Source of the DNA: Pseudomonadota bacterium
GTDB taxonomy: Bacteria; Pseudomonadota; Gammaproteobacteria; Burkholderiales; Burkholderiaceae_D
DNA length: 35,124 nucleotides
Reading direction: 5' to 3'
NCBI GenBank assembly: GCA_030272785.1
Contig: JARXKM010000017.1
Coordinates: 1 to 35,124 of the forward strand
Part shown: piece after piece, positions 15,865 to 24,389 of the stretch
How positions within the stretch are numbered: position 1 is the stretch's first letter
Layout: each line of letters opens with the position of its first letter
Made by a program: the position numbers and the translations under genes
Notes under the pieces: model-generated
Told to the model about the DNA's origin: nothing
The model's input: the letters and a program-made list of their open reading frames with translations, nothing else
Database searches by the model: none

Positions 15865-16051
15865 GCGGCGTGCCTCGTTCTGCATGAGTACAACCATTTC
15901 ATGCGTTGCGGGCGCTGCCAGCCAAGGCCACCCGGCAGTACAGTGCGTATCGGCACAAGGGCGCCGCCCCGGCCTGACGATGCCTGGCTGGTGCGTACCA
16001 GTGAAGAATCAGCGCGAGACATGGCGCGCAGGCATAGGGTGCGATAGGCTG

Positions 16052-17212
16052 TTAGCGAATCTGCTCGCGATCCAAGGTAAACCGGGCCACGCGATCTTCC
16101 AGCACGGTGACGCCGATGCCGGCACCGATGGGCATGGCGATGAAGCCATCGTCGGCCAAAACCACCGACGGCTCGACGATGTCTTCGCTGAAGTAGCTGG
16201 CAGTTTCCGCTGTGTCGCCCGGCAAGGTGAAGCCCGGCGCAGCCTGCAACTGGAGATTGAAGGCGCGGCCAATGCCGGTTTCGTCCATGCCGCCTGACCA
16301 GACGTCAACGCCGGCATGCTGACACAGCGCGGCGATGCGCAGCGATTCGATCATGCCGCCCACCCGTCCCTGCTTGATGTTGATCACGCGCGCGGCTTGC
16401 AGGGCCAGCGCCGCGCGGGCATCGTCGAGGTCGTGAATCGATTCATCCAGGCACAGTGGCGTGGCCAGTTCGCGTTGCAGCGCGGCATGTTGAACAATGT
16501 CGCTGTACGACAGCGGCTGTTCGATCATGGTCAGGTTGAAGGCATCGAGTTCGCGCAACACCGCTGCGTGCTCGAGCCGGTAGTCGCCATTGGCGTCGGC
16601 CATCAGCGCCAGCTGTGGATAGGCTTCGCGCACGGCGCGGACCCATTCGACATCCTTGCCTTGCATGATCTTGAGCTTGACCCGGTGATAAGGGCGGTTC
16701 ATCGCCTCTGCCACGGCATCGAGCAGCGCCGCAATGGAGTCCTGAATCCCCAGGCTGACGCCCGACTGGATGCGGCGTGCCGACAGTCCCAGCAACTCGT
16801 GCAGGGGACGACCTTGCTGGCGCGCTATCAGGTCCAGCAGGGCATTTTCGACCATGGCCTTGGCCATGCCATGGCCGCGCACCGGGCTCCAGCGCTTGAG
16901 CAGTTCGCCGATCGTCTGTCCTGGCGTGACCAAAGGGAGCAGGAATGCCTTGAACACATGGCGCACGGTGTGCGTGGTTTCGCTGGCATAAAAGGGATCG
17001 GGGTCGGCCACGCATTCACCCCAGCCAACCACACCGTCCGATTCGAGCCGCAACAAGAGCGCCTCCTTGACGGCCCAGGTGTGAACGCTGGTGGCGAACG
17101 GCCTCACATACGGCAAGCGAACCGTGATCAGATCGATCCGTTGCAGCACGGGCACTTGCGCCTGCGCCGCCGGGGAAACTGGCACTGGGCAGTGGAGGAA
17201 TTGATGGTCCAT
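16052..17212 (-). CDS. Enolase-superfamily N-acylamino-acid racemase / dipeptide epimerase (MenC-like)
   Basis: A 386-residue enolase-superfamily enzyme of the muconate-lactonising/OSBS group. The catalytic layout is visible: the K-x-K pair in HRVKLKIMQGKD (about 179-181), metal ligands D206 (MADANGDY), E231 (TMIEQPLSY) and D256 (CLDESIHD), and the opposing lysine K280 in INIKQGRVGG. The same fold serves o-succinylbenzoate synthases, N-succinylamino-acid racemases and dipeptide epimerases. No menaquinone genes are nearby. The context is an arginine/cyanophycin-dipeptide locus with an arginine N-succinyltransferase, so racemisation of N-succinyl-arginine or epimerisation of an Asp/Arg dipeptide is more likely than OSBS activity. 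It follows the YfcC-type carrier by 24 bp in the same direction, hence the same operon. The start has no clear ribosome binding site. Confidence 0.87.
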   Translation of the reverse strand: MDHQFLHCPVPVSPAAQAQVPVLQRIDLITVRLPYVRPFATSVHTWAVKEALLLRLESDGVVGWGECVADPDPFYASETTHTVRHVFKAFLLPLVTPGQTIGELLKRWSPVRGHGMAKAMVENALLDLIARQQGRPLHELLGLSARRIQSGVSLGIQDSIAALLDAVAEAMNRPYHRVKLKIMQGKDVEWVRAVREAYPQLALMADANGDYRLEHAAVLRELDAFNLTMIEQPLSYSDIVQHAALQRELATPLCLDESIHDLDDARAALALQAARVINIKQGRVGGMIESLRIAALCQHAGVDVWSGGMDETGIGRAFNLQLQAAPGFTLPGDTAETASYFSEDIVEPSVVLADDGFIAMPIGAGIGVTVLEDRVARFTLDREQIR

Positions 17213-17236
17213 TGAATCGAAGAAGAGGTGAGGAAC

Positions 17237-18655
17237 TCAGGCGTAACCGGTGAGTACGGCAAACGCCACCATGGCCATGGACATGAGCAGGATCAGTAGC
17301 TGAAAGCGCCAGATAATGCCAAGCCAGCGTGTCCATGGCACGCCGGCAACACCGAGCGTTGCCATCAGAATGGCGCCGGTCGGTACGCTCATGTTGGCCA
17401 TGGCGTTGCCCAACTGGTATGCCAGGACGGCGGTTTGCCGCGTCACGCCGACCAGGTCGGACAGGCCTGACATCAAGGGCATGTTGATCGCTGCCTGGGC
17501 CGAGCCGGAATGAATGACAAAGGTGAACGCGGTTTGCACGGCGAGCATGCCTTGCGCCGCCAGCAGCGGCGGCCAGGTTTCCAGCATCGTGCCCATGCTG
17601 TGCAGGAAGGTATTGAGCACCGAGGGCGCGTGCGGATTGGCGCCGCCCAACAGGTATTCGATGCCCTTTGCCAAAGAAATCACCAACACCGCCGGCACCA
17701 ATTGCTGCGCTCCGGCGACGAATGCTGCGGCCGCGGCGTCGGCGCTGAGCCGTTTGGCGATGACCGCGACGATCGCGGCGAAGAAGCACAGCGTGACGAA
17801 CTGGGTGGCGATTTCCGGGATGAAGTAGCCGGCCGTGACCACGCCCCAGACGATCCAGATGATGGTGCCGACGATGCCGGCAAGAATGAGTCGGTCGGCC
17901 AGCGCGAGTGGCGGCGTATCGACGGGAATGACGATCTGGCCGTTCGCACCCAACTCGACCTCGCCGCGATGGCGCTCGGCATACCAGAGGGTAAAGGCGG
18001 TGCCGGTACTGACAAAAATGAAGAACATGACGATGCGCAGAGGTGCGCCCGACAGCAGCGGCACGTTGGCGATGCCTTGCGCCAATGCCACGCCAAACGG
18101 ATTCATCCACGAGGTACCGAAGCCGATCTGGCTGGCCACATAGGTGATCATCACTCCCACTTCAGGCGGGTAGCCCATACGCCGGATCAGCGGCAACAGC
18201 AGCGCCAGGAAAGCGATGGTTTCCTCCCCCATGCCGAATACGGCGCCGCCGGTGGCGAAGGCCGTGAACAAGGACCCCAGCAACAGGCGCGGGTGGTGGC
18301 CGGTGATGGCGATCAGGCGCAACAGACCACGGTCGACCGCACCGGTGGCATTGATGACGCCGAATGCGCCGCCGACCAGCAGGATGAAGGCGATGACGCC
18401 AACGGCAGCACCGCTTCGGCCGCCCGACGTCATGCCCTCGAAGGGCGCGTTGAGGAAGCCGACTTCCTTGCCGCTGCCGAACACGGAAATGCTGATGTTG
18501 TGCTCGGCTACCCGGTAGGAGTCGAGCGAAATCGGCACGCCTTTCTCGAAGTAGCCGGCCGCTACCCAAGGCACAAGCAGGGCAACAAACAGTGCGCCGA
18601 AGAGCAGGATGATCAGGGTGTTGGGAACTTTGAATGTACTTGGCTTGTCGCTCAT
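17237..18655 (-). CDS. YfcC/DcuC-superfamily inner-membrane carrier
   Basis: A 472-residue polytopic membrane protein with about 12 hydrophobic segments, a large loop after the first segment (residues about 33-85), and the YfcC/C4-dicarboxylate-carrier signatures FGMGEETIAF, GFGTSWMNPFGVALAQGIA and, near the C terminus, HSGSAQAAINMPLMSGLSDL. YfcC-type proteins are secondary carriers, several of them linked to basic amino acids or peptides. In this locus the likely cargo is beta-Asp-Arg, arginine or a succinylated derivative; this is inference from context. The start at 18655 has AGGAG ten bases upstream. It is separated from the upstream TonB receptor by a strong terminator, so it and the racemase gene may have their own promoter or depend on read-through. 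Confidence 0.88.
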   Translation of the reverse strand: MSDKPSTFKVPNTLIILLFGALFVALLVPWVAAGYFEKGVPISLDSYRVAEHNISISVFGSGKEVGFLNAPFEGMTSGGRSGAAVGVIAFILLVGGAFGVINATGAVDRGLLRLIAITGHHPRLLLGSLFTAFATGGAVFGMGEETIAFLALLLPLIRRMGYPPEVGVMITYVASQIGFGTSWMNPFGVALAQGIANVPLLSGAPLRIVMFFIFVSTGTAFTLWYAERHRGEVELGANGQIVIPVDTPPLALADRLILAGIVGTIIWIVWGVVTAGYFIPEIATQFVTLCFFAAIVAVIAKRLSADAAAAAFVAGAQQLVPAVLVISLAKGIEYLLGGANPHAPSVLNTFLHSMGTMLETWPPLLAAQGMLAVQTAFTFVIHSGSAQAAINMPLMSGLSDLVGVTRQTAVLAYQLGNAMANMSVPTGAILMATLGVAGVPWTRWLGIIWRFQLLILLMSMAMVAFAVLTGYA

Positions 18656-18701
18656 GCTCGTAAAGCTCCTGCTAATATTTCAGACAGTCTACCCTCGGAT
18701 G

Positions 18702-18724
18702 AAAAAGCCCCACCGAAGTGGGGC
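18702..18724 (-). terminator. Rho-independent terminator after the TonB receptor
   Basis: On the minus strand a perfect 7-bp stem, GCCCCAC/GTGGGGC with a TTCG loop (18724-18707), is followed at once by five T residues (18706-18702). It begins 25 bp after the receptor stop and ends 46 bp before the YfcC start, so it should limit transcription from the receptor into the carrier gene. Confidence 0.92.
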
Positions 18725-18748
18725 GTCGAGGGGTGGTCGGGGATCGAT

Positions 18749-21505
18749 CTACTTGAACTTGTACTGCATGTTGACAAACAGTGAGCGGCCACGCGGGTCG
18801 CCGTAGGTGGGATCCCATGTCACTTCAAAATAACGCGATTGATTGGTGAATGGCGGCGGCGTATCGAACATGTTGATGACGCCGGCGCGAAGCTTCAGCT
18901 GCTTCGTGAACGCATAGCTTCCGCTCAAGTCCCACAGCGAATAGGCCTTGACGTCACGGTCATTCCAGCCGGGATCAGCCAGGCCCGGGATGTTCTGATC
19001 GCGATAGCCCGACATGAAGGTATTGCCCAGGGTCAGATTGAGCGGGCCATGAGTCCAATCAATGTTGAGCTTGTGGCGCCAGCGCTGCACGGCCTTGTCG
19101 TCACGGAATACGCCGAGGCCATTCGTCAACGGCGAGCTCGGGTCGGACTGGAACTCGTACTTGGTGATATAGGTCGCTCCGATATTTGCGCTGAACCGGC
19201 CGAATGCCGTGGCATCGCCACGCCAGTTGAGGGCCAGGTCGAAGCCGGAGGTATTGAGCTTGCCGCGGTTCTCTTTCTTGAACTGCAAATAGGAAACGGC
19301 ACCGTCCGAGTCGCGCACGACGATCTTCGGGTCGTTGTAGTACACCGGATTATCGAACACGGTTTGTTCGCCGATCTCCGAAATGATGTCCGTCTTGCGG
19401 ATCATCCAGTAGTCAACACTGCCATTCCAGTTCTGGTTCGGTTCAAGGACCAGGCCGAGCGAGAATTGCTTGGACTTCTCCGGTTTGAGCAAGGGGTTGG
19501 CATAACGATCGAGGTCGAACTGGGCAATTTCACCCGAGACCGGATCCTTGACGAAGCTGGCGATGGTGCCTGAACGTACCGGCAGGAACATTTCTGAAAT
19601 CGAGGGCGCGCGGAAGCCAGTGCCGAACGATGCCCGGCCCAGCATCGCCTTGCTCGGACGGTAGCTCAGCGCGATCTTCGGATTGGTGGTGTCGAGGGCC
19701 GGCGTGGTGATGGCCGAGCGCGGGTCCTTGACGCCTTTGTAGTGGTCATGGCGAATGGCGAACTGGCCTTCCCATTCCTTGCTGAAGGGCGCGTTCAGTT
19801 CGGCGAAAATGCCGGCGATGTCGCGCTGGTTCGACGAGTCTTCCAGCAGGTCGTCGGAACTGGAACGGTCGCCTTGCACGTCGTTCGTCTTCAGTGCCGC
19901 CGTTGACGAGAACGCGGTCTTCTCACGGCGCAGTTCGGCACCGAGCGCCAGCATCGCATCGCCGCCCGGCAAGGACATCACGGCGCGCGTCAGCTTGCCA
20001 TCGATGCTGTCGCTGGTCCCTTTGGAGATCCGGGCGGCGCCGGCGATCTTGATCGAATCCATGAACTTCTTGCCCGAGTCGTCGGTCGGGGCGACAAACG
20101 GGTTGTAGAGTCCCTTGGCGATGCCAGCGAGTAGTTTACTACGCGAAACCCAACCGTCGATATCGAGGTCGGTGGCCTTGTTTTCGCTGTGGTTATACGC
20201 CGTGTCGTAATCCCATAGTCCAAAGCGACCATTGGCCCCCAGCAAGAAGCGCGATCCTTCACTGGTGACCTCGGTGGTGCGGCGCCCTGCATCGGTCAGG
20301 CGGAAGCGGAAATTGACGGGGGTCGTGATGCCGGTCTTCGCTTGCAGGCTCGCCGGCAGCGTAATGCCGGCGGTGGTGCCGTTGATGCTGCCCGATGTTG
20401 CGGGCGAGGCGGCATAGGCGGTCTCGGCCTTGCTCAGCAAGACTTCGGCGAACACCTGGTGATCATCCGCGACCTGGAAGGTGGCGCGCCCGATAAAGCT
20501 TTGCTTGTCGGATTTTGGGTAGACTTCCGAGTCGCCCATGTAATTGAACGAACAGCCTTCCGTCCCGCCAGGGCCGAGCGGGCGGACGACGTTGGCGCTG
20601 CCATTGACGCAGGAGGACTTGCCTAGACTGACGCGCCGGCCCGGCGAGGGCACCCACGTACCGCCGGGTCCGGAGCCGAAGAGATAGGTGGATTTATTCA
20701 GCGTGGCAAGTTGCGCGGCAGTCAGATCGACGTTGGCCGGAAAAGTGGTGCTCGACAACTGCGGCGACAGGCGATCAGGCAGGCTGTACTCCTGCATGAA
20801 CTTGCGATCCGAACTGGAAAGCCGCCCCGTCCTCTGGATGTCGAACGCACCGAACACGTTATAGCGGTCGGTGACCAGGTCGCCGAAGCCGCCCGACAAG
20901 GACGCGCTGGTTTTACCACCGCCGCCTTCGCCCGTCTTGAGCGCATACACGCTGGCGTCGCCGCCCTGATAGTCCTTGCGGGTGATGAAGTTGATCACGC
21001 CGCCCATCGCATCGGTGCCGTAGATCGCCGATGCACCATCTTTGAGTATCTCGACGCGCTGAATGGCGCCGGCGGGAATATTGTTGAGGTCGACACCGGA
21101 ACTGTCGCCCGGGCTGGCGAAGTTGGCCAGCCGCCGGCCGTTGAGCAGCACCAGCGTGCTTGATACACCCAGGCCGCGCAGGTTGGCGCCATTGAAGCCA
21201 CGCTGCCCGCCCATGACGTCGCTGACGCTGGCGCCGTCGGTGAGACCGCCGACATTCGACGAGATCTTCTGCAGCAGCTCGGCGGCGGTCGTCACCCCGG
21301 CCTTGTCGATATCTTCGCGTTTGATGGTTTCCACCGCCAACGCCGTCTCACCTTCAATGTGCTTGATGCTCGAGCCGGTGATTTCCACGCGCTGCATGGA
21401 TTGCGCGGCAACGTTCATGCTCGAGGCACTGAGCGCGAGTAGGACTGCATGGGTGCATCGGGAGCGACGGAATGCGAACGCGGCGGGCTTGCTAGCTGGT
21501 TTCAT
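18749..21505 (-). CDS. TonB-dependent outer-membrane receptor of the cyanophycin/arginine locus
   Basis: A 918-residue outer-membrane receptor. A long signal peptide (about 1-40, ALSASSMNVAAQ) is followed by a plug (about 42-165, VEITGSSIKHIEGETALAVE, LVLLNGRRLANF, IPAGAIQRVEILKDGASAIY, GTDAMGGVINFI). The large barrel carries GTGFRAPSISEMF and ends in FVNMQYKFK. It is paralogous to the receptor at 810-3635. The start at 21505 has GAGG nine bases upstream; the frame stays open for 127 more codons upstream but without receptor-like sequence. It is divergent from the secreted cyanophycinase, and an ArgR-like operator lies on its own strand in the shared region. It therefore probably imports beta-Asp-Arg or short cyanophycin fragments; the ligand has not been demonstrated. 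Confidence 0.94.
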   Translation of the reverse strand: MKPASKPAAFAFRRSRCTHAVLLALSASSMNVAAQSMQRVEITGSSIKHIEGETALAVETIKREDIDKAGVTTAAELLQKISSNVGGLTDGASVSDVMGGQRGFNGANLRGLGVSSTLVLLNGRRLANFASPGDSSGVDLNNIPAGAIQRVEILKDGASAIYGTDAMGGVINFITRKDYQGGDASVYALKTGEGGGGKTSASLSGGFGDLVTDRYNVFGAFDIQRTGRLSSSDRKFMQEYSLPDRLSPQLSSTTFPANVDLTAAQLATLNKSTYLFGSGPGGTWVPSPGRRVSLGKSSCVNGSANVVRPLGPGGTEGCSFNYMGDSEVYPKSDKQSFIGRATFQVADDHQVFAEVLLSKAETAYAASPATSGSINGTTAGITLPASLQAKTGITTPVNFRFRLTDAGRRTTEVTSEGSRFLLGANGRFGLWDYDTAYNHSENKATDLDIDGWVSRSKLLAGIAKGLYNPFVAPTDDSGKKFMDSIKIAGAARISKGTSDSIDGKLTRAVMSLPGGDAMLALGAELRREKTAFSSTAALKTNDVQGDRSSSDDLLEDSSNQRDIAGIFAELNAPFSKEWEGQFAIRHDHYKGVKDPRSAITTPALDTTNPKIALSYRPSKAMLGRASFGTGFRAPSISEMFLPVRSGTIASFVKDPVSGEIAQFDLDRYANPLLKPEKSKQFSLGLVLEPNQNWNGSVDYWMIRKTDIISEIGEQTVFDNPVYYNDPKIVVRDSDGAVSYLQFKKENRGKLNTSGFDLALNWRGDATAFGRFSANIGATYITKYEFQSDPSSPLTNGLGVFRDDKAVQRWRHKLNIDWTHGPLNLTLGNTFMSGYRDQNIPGLADPGWNDRDVKAYSLWDLSGSYAFTKQLKLRAGVINMFDTPPPFTNQSRYFEVTWDPTYGDPRGRSLFVNMQYKFK

Positions 21506-21629
21506 GCGATGAGTCCTCGGAAATGGGTGAGTCAGACGCAAGCACCGTGCATGCAGTGCCCCGGCGCAATTTTGGAACGCCTCGAGTGTATGCAGTGTTC
21601 GCTTCCTTGGGCCCCCTATTGCCAGCTTG

Positions 21630-21671
21630 GGTCGCACCGTGAGAAGCCGGTGTCGCATTCTTGCAAAGTTG
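21630..21671 (+). promoter_or_regulatory. ArgR-like tandem operator, plus-strand copy
   Basis: Two half-sites in direct repeat, exactly 21 bp apart, match the P. aeruginosa ArgR (AraC-family) pattern TGTCGC-N8-AA-N5. They are GGTCGC-N8-AA at 21630-21645 and TGTCGC-N8-AA at 21651-21666. The stronger half-site faces the cyanophycinase gene. The natural binder is the ArgR-type protein encoded at 25574-26584. Confidence 0.7.
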
Positions 21672-21676
21672 TTCAG

Positions 21677-21684
21677 CTTATGGT
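21677..21684. promoter_or_regulatory. Candidate overlapping divergent -10 elements between the two operators
   Basis: The 17 bp separating the inverted operators contain TATGGT on the plus strand (21679-21684) and CATAAG on the minus strand (21682-21677). Each matches four of six -10 positions and lies six or seven bases past the proximal half-site of its own operator. That position is compatible with ArgR overlapping the -35 of both divergent promoters. The individual matches are weak; the symmetry is what makes them worth listing. Confidence 0.3.
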
Positions 21685-21688
21685 GTTG

Positions 21689-21730
21689 CAAACTTCTGAC
21701 AGTGCGACATGCATTTGCCAATGTGCGCAA
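21689..21730 (-). promoter_or_regulatory. ArgR-like tandem operator, minus-strand copy
   Basis: On the minus strand, 21730-21710 reads TTGCGC-N8-AA-N5 and 21709-21689 reads TGTCGC-N8-AA-N5, again in exact 21-bp direct repeat. The perfect half-site is proximal to the divergent TonB receptor gene. This is a mirror image of the plus-strand operator, 17 bp away. Confidence 0.65.
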
Positions 21731-21811
21731 ACATCGTCGGGACGGTGCCAGCAGGCACCCGATCGGTGGCAACATCCGCTCAAGTTTGTATCGTGGCGAA
21801 AGGCCCTTCCC

Positions 21812-23080
21812 GTGAAATCCGTGTTCATCCTGCTGCTGTCCGCAGCGAATTTGGCGATCGGTAGTGCGTACGCCGAGGAAATCCACGCAAGACCGGCGTT
21901 CCAGCCGATACCCGGCATCGTCGTTCCCATGGGCGGCGCAGTGCGTGACGATAACGATGCGTTGCGCCAGCGCCTGGTCGATCTTGCCGGTGGCAAGGGC
22001 GCGCGGTTTGTGGTGATCCCGACCGCATCAGGCAATCCTGCAGCGACCGGCGAGAGTGCCGCGCATGAACTCAGGCGCCGTGGTGCGCAGGTGGAGCTTC
22101 TGCGCATCGCGCCGACCTGGCCGGGAGAAAATATCGAATCGGCGCGCCGGGCTGCTGCCGATCCCGCCAACGTCGCCAAGATTCGCGCTGCGACCGGGGT
22201 GTACTTCACCGGCGGTGCGCAAGAACGGTATGCCGACGTGCTCAATCCGGGCGGCGTGGCCTCGCCAGTGCTGCAGGCGGTGCGCGAGTTGCAGGCGCGC
22301 GGTGGGGTGATCGCCGGCACCAGTGCCGGTGCGGCGATCATGAGCCGCGTCATGTTTCGCGATGCGCCAAATTCTCTTCTGGTACTCAAGGGATTGCTGC
22401 GCGAAGGCAAGGAGATTGAGCGCGGCCTGGGATTTGTCGGCGATGACCTTTTCATTGATCAACATTTTCTGAAGCGCGGGCGGATCGGCCGCATGCTCGC
22501 CGCGATGCTGGCCAAGGGCTACAAGATCGGCGTGGGCGTCGACGAGAATACGGCTGCGGTGATTCGCGGTACGGATATCGAGATCGTGGGCGCCACCGGC
22601 GCGCTGCTGATCGACCTGCATGATGCAACGGTTGAGCCGGGCCCGGTCAATGTGCGCAACGCGCGCATTTCCTACCTGGATAATGGCGACCATTATGATT
22701 TGGCCAAGGCGCAGGCGCGTGTCTTTCCTGCCAAACGTGCCAGAGGGGAGCTCAAGTTCGGCCAGCCCGGTTTTGTCCCTGACTTTGAAAATCCGCGCGG
22801 CGCGTTTACCGACATCCTCGGCGAAAACGCCGTCCAGCGGGCCTTGTCGCAACTGGTCGATGGCCCCGATGATCACGTCACCGGCTTCGCCTTCGACCTG
22901 CTTGCGGCAGCCGACGATCCGACCCCCGACCTGGGATTCGAGTTCGTGCTGCGGCGCGATGACCGCACGCGCGCCTGGGAAAGCGTCGGCATTGACGGCA
23001 AGGACTACTCCGTATTCGATGCCCGGCTTGATGTACGGCCGATCCGCATGACTACCCCGCTCTACAAGGCATGGCGATGA
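21812..23080 (+). CDS. Secreted cyanophycinase (CphE-like, peptidase family S51)
   Basis: A 422-residue serine hydrolase of the cyanophycinase family (S51, class-I-glutamine-amidotransferase-like fold). The nucleophile is S171 in GTSAGA. Other family landmarks are VYFTGGAQERYADVL (about 130-144), the DQHFLKRGRIGRML segment (about 216-229) and VDENTAAV (about 243-250). Cyanophycinases cut multi-L-arginyl-poly-L-aspartate to beta-Asp-Arg dipeptides. Intracellular CphB-type enzymes are usually under 300 residues; the greater length and the signal peptide (about 1-21, SVFILLLSAANLAIGSAYA) point to an extracellular CphE-type enzyme. The GTG start at 21812 is chosen because AAAGG lies eight bases upstream and it places the signal peptide at the N terminus. 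Its stop overlaps the next gene (ATGA), so translation is coupled. Confidence 0.9.
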   Translation: MKSVFILLLSAANLAIGSAYAEEIHARPAFQPIPGIVVPMGGAVRDDNDALRQRLVDLAGGKGARFVVIPTASGNPAATGESAAHELRRRGAQVELLRIAPTWPGENIESARRAAADPANVAKIRAATGVYFTGGAQERYADVLNPGGVASPVLQAVRELQARGGVIAGTSAGAAIMSRVMFRDAPNSLLVLKGLLREGKEIERGLGFVGDDLFIDQHFLKRGRIGRMLAAMLAKGYKIGVGVDENTAAVIRGTDIEIVGATGALLIDLHDATVEPGPVNVRNARISYLDNGDHYDLAKAQARVFPAKRARGELKFGQPGFVPDFENPRGAFTDILGENAVQRALSQLVDGPDDHVTGFAFDLLAAADDPTPDLGFEFVLRRDDRTRAWESVGIDGKDYSVFDARLDVRPIRMTTPLYKAWR

Positions 23081-24381
23081 GGATCCGGCTCCTTCTGCTC
23101 GCCGCCGTCACGGGCTCGCAGGCCGCTGGCGTGCTGGCACGGCCGACGGTTGACCATGCACTGCTCGATGCCGCGGCGGCCAGGGTGCTGCCCGCCGTGG
23201 TGAACTGGCGCCGCGACCTGCATGCGCATCCCGAGCTGGCCTTCGACGAACAGCGCACCTCCGACATCGTTGCCACCGAACTGCGCCGCATGGGCTACGA
23301 GGTCACCCGCGGCGTCGCCGAAACCGGCGTCATCGGACTGCTCGATACCGGTCGCCCGGGCCCGGTCGTCGCCTTGCGTGCCGACATGGACGCACTGCCG
23401 GTGGCGGAACAGACCGGCCTGCCATACGCGTCCAGGCAGCGCGTCAGGCAAGGATCGACGCAAGTGGCCTTGATGCACGCCTGCGGCCATGACATGCATG
23501 TCGCCATGCTGCTTGGTGCTGCCCGGGTGCTCGCCGACCTGCGCGGGCAACTTTCCGGCACGGTCAAGCTGGTGTTCCAGCCCGCCGAGGAAGGCGTACC
23601 GAATCAAGCCAATGGCGCCGAACGCATGGTCAAAGCCGGCGTGCTGGAGAACCCCAAGGTCGATGCGATGTTCGGGCTACACGTGGGCATCACGCCGCAA
23701 CCGACCGGCACGCTCTCGCTGCGCGCACGTGGGTTCATGGCGGGAAGCGACACCTTCAATATCGTCGTCAAGGGCCGCCAGACCCATGGCGCCTTGCCGT
23801 GGAACGGCGTCGACCCGGTCGTTGTCGCGGCGCAGATCGTGCTGGGGCTGCAGGTCATCGTCAGCAGGCAAACCAACCTGACCCTGGCGCCGGCCGTGAT
23901 CACCGTGGGCACCCTGCACGGCGGACAACGGGCGAACATCATCCCGGCCGAAGTCACCATGAGCGGCACCATTCGCAGCTTCGACCCGGCCACGCGCGAC
24001 CAGCTTCTGGCGCAGGTCAGGCGTACCGCCGAGAACCTTGCGCTGGCCTCGGGTGCCACGGCCGAGGTGAGTTTTGACGCCGGCTACGCGGTGACCTGGA
24101 ACGATCCGGTACTGACAGCGAAGATGCTGCCGAGTCTGCACCGGGTGGCCGGCGCGGCCGTGCTTGCCGACGTCCCGCCGACCACGACGTCGGAGGATTT
24201 TTCCTATTACGGACAGCGCGTCCCCGCCATGTTGTTTTTTCTCGGTGTCAATCCGCCGGGGATTGCCGCCGCGGACTGGGCACCGAACCATTCACCTCGC
24301 TTCAATCCGGACGAAGGCGCCTTGCTGACTGGGGTGCGCTCGCTCGCCAGCCTGGCCGCCGATTTCTTGACTGGGAACTGA
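23077..24381 (+). CDS. Secreted M20 family amidohydrolase / aminoacylase
   Basis: A 434-residue metal-dependent amidohydrolase of the M20D (hippurate/IAA-amino-acid hydrolase) group. A signal peptide covers about residues 1-21. Metal ligands are visible: C136 and H138 in MHACGHDMH, E171-E172 in QPAEEG, H202 in GLHVG, and the late histidine in NHSPRF. The dimerisation domain (about 220-330) includes the conserved GRQTHGALPWNGVDP. M20D enzymes normally hydrolyse the amide bond of N-acyl amino acids. Here the enzyme is exported together with cyanophycinase; it may trim dipeptides or modified chain ends outside the cytoplasm, which is speculation. The ATG at 23077 overlaps the cyanophycinase stop and has AAGG seven bases upstream; the ATG at 23071 lies too close to that site. 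Confidence 0.88.
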   Translation: MRIRLLLLAAVTGSQAAGVLARPTVDHALLDAAAARVLPAVVNWRRDLHAHPELAFDEQRTSDIVATELRRMGYEVTRGVAETGVIGLLDTGRPGPVVALRADMDALPVAEQTGLPYASRQRVRQGSTQVALMHACGHDMHVAMLLGAARVLADLRGQLSGTVKLVFQPAEEGVPNQANGAERMVKAGVLENPKVDAMFGLHVGITPQPTGTLSLRARGFMAGSDTFNIVVKGRQTHGALPWNGVDPVVVAAQIVLGLQVIVSRQTNLTLAPAVITVGTLHGGQRANIIPAEVTMSGTIRSFDPATRDQLLAQVRRTAENLALASGATAEVSFDAGYAVTWNDPVLTAKMLPSLHRVAGAAVLADVPPTTTSEDFSYYGQRVPAMLFFLGVNPPGIAAADWAPNHSPRFNPDEGALLTGVRSLASLAADFLTGN

Positions 24382-24389
24382 AAGTCTTC

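Noticed and set aside
15711-16022. A 103-codon minus-strand frame spanning the end of the M20 gene
   Set aside because: Most of it is antisense to the peptidase and the remainder shows no recognisable protein; no ribosome binding site.
15865-16051. Attachment-site duplicate of the tRNA 3' end at the left border of the arginine locus
   Set aside because: No copy of the tRNA T-arm/acceptor sequence could be found by eye in this gap.
16052-17212. Assignment as o-succinylbenzoate synthase of menaquinone synthesis
   Set aside because: Catalytic residues are shared with racemases and epimerases of the same family, and no menaquinone gene is nearby; the arginine context points elsewhere.
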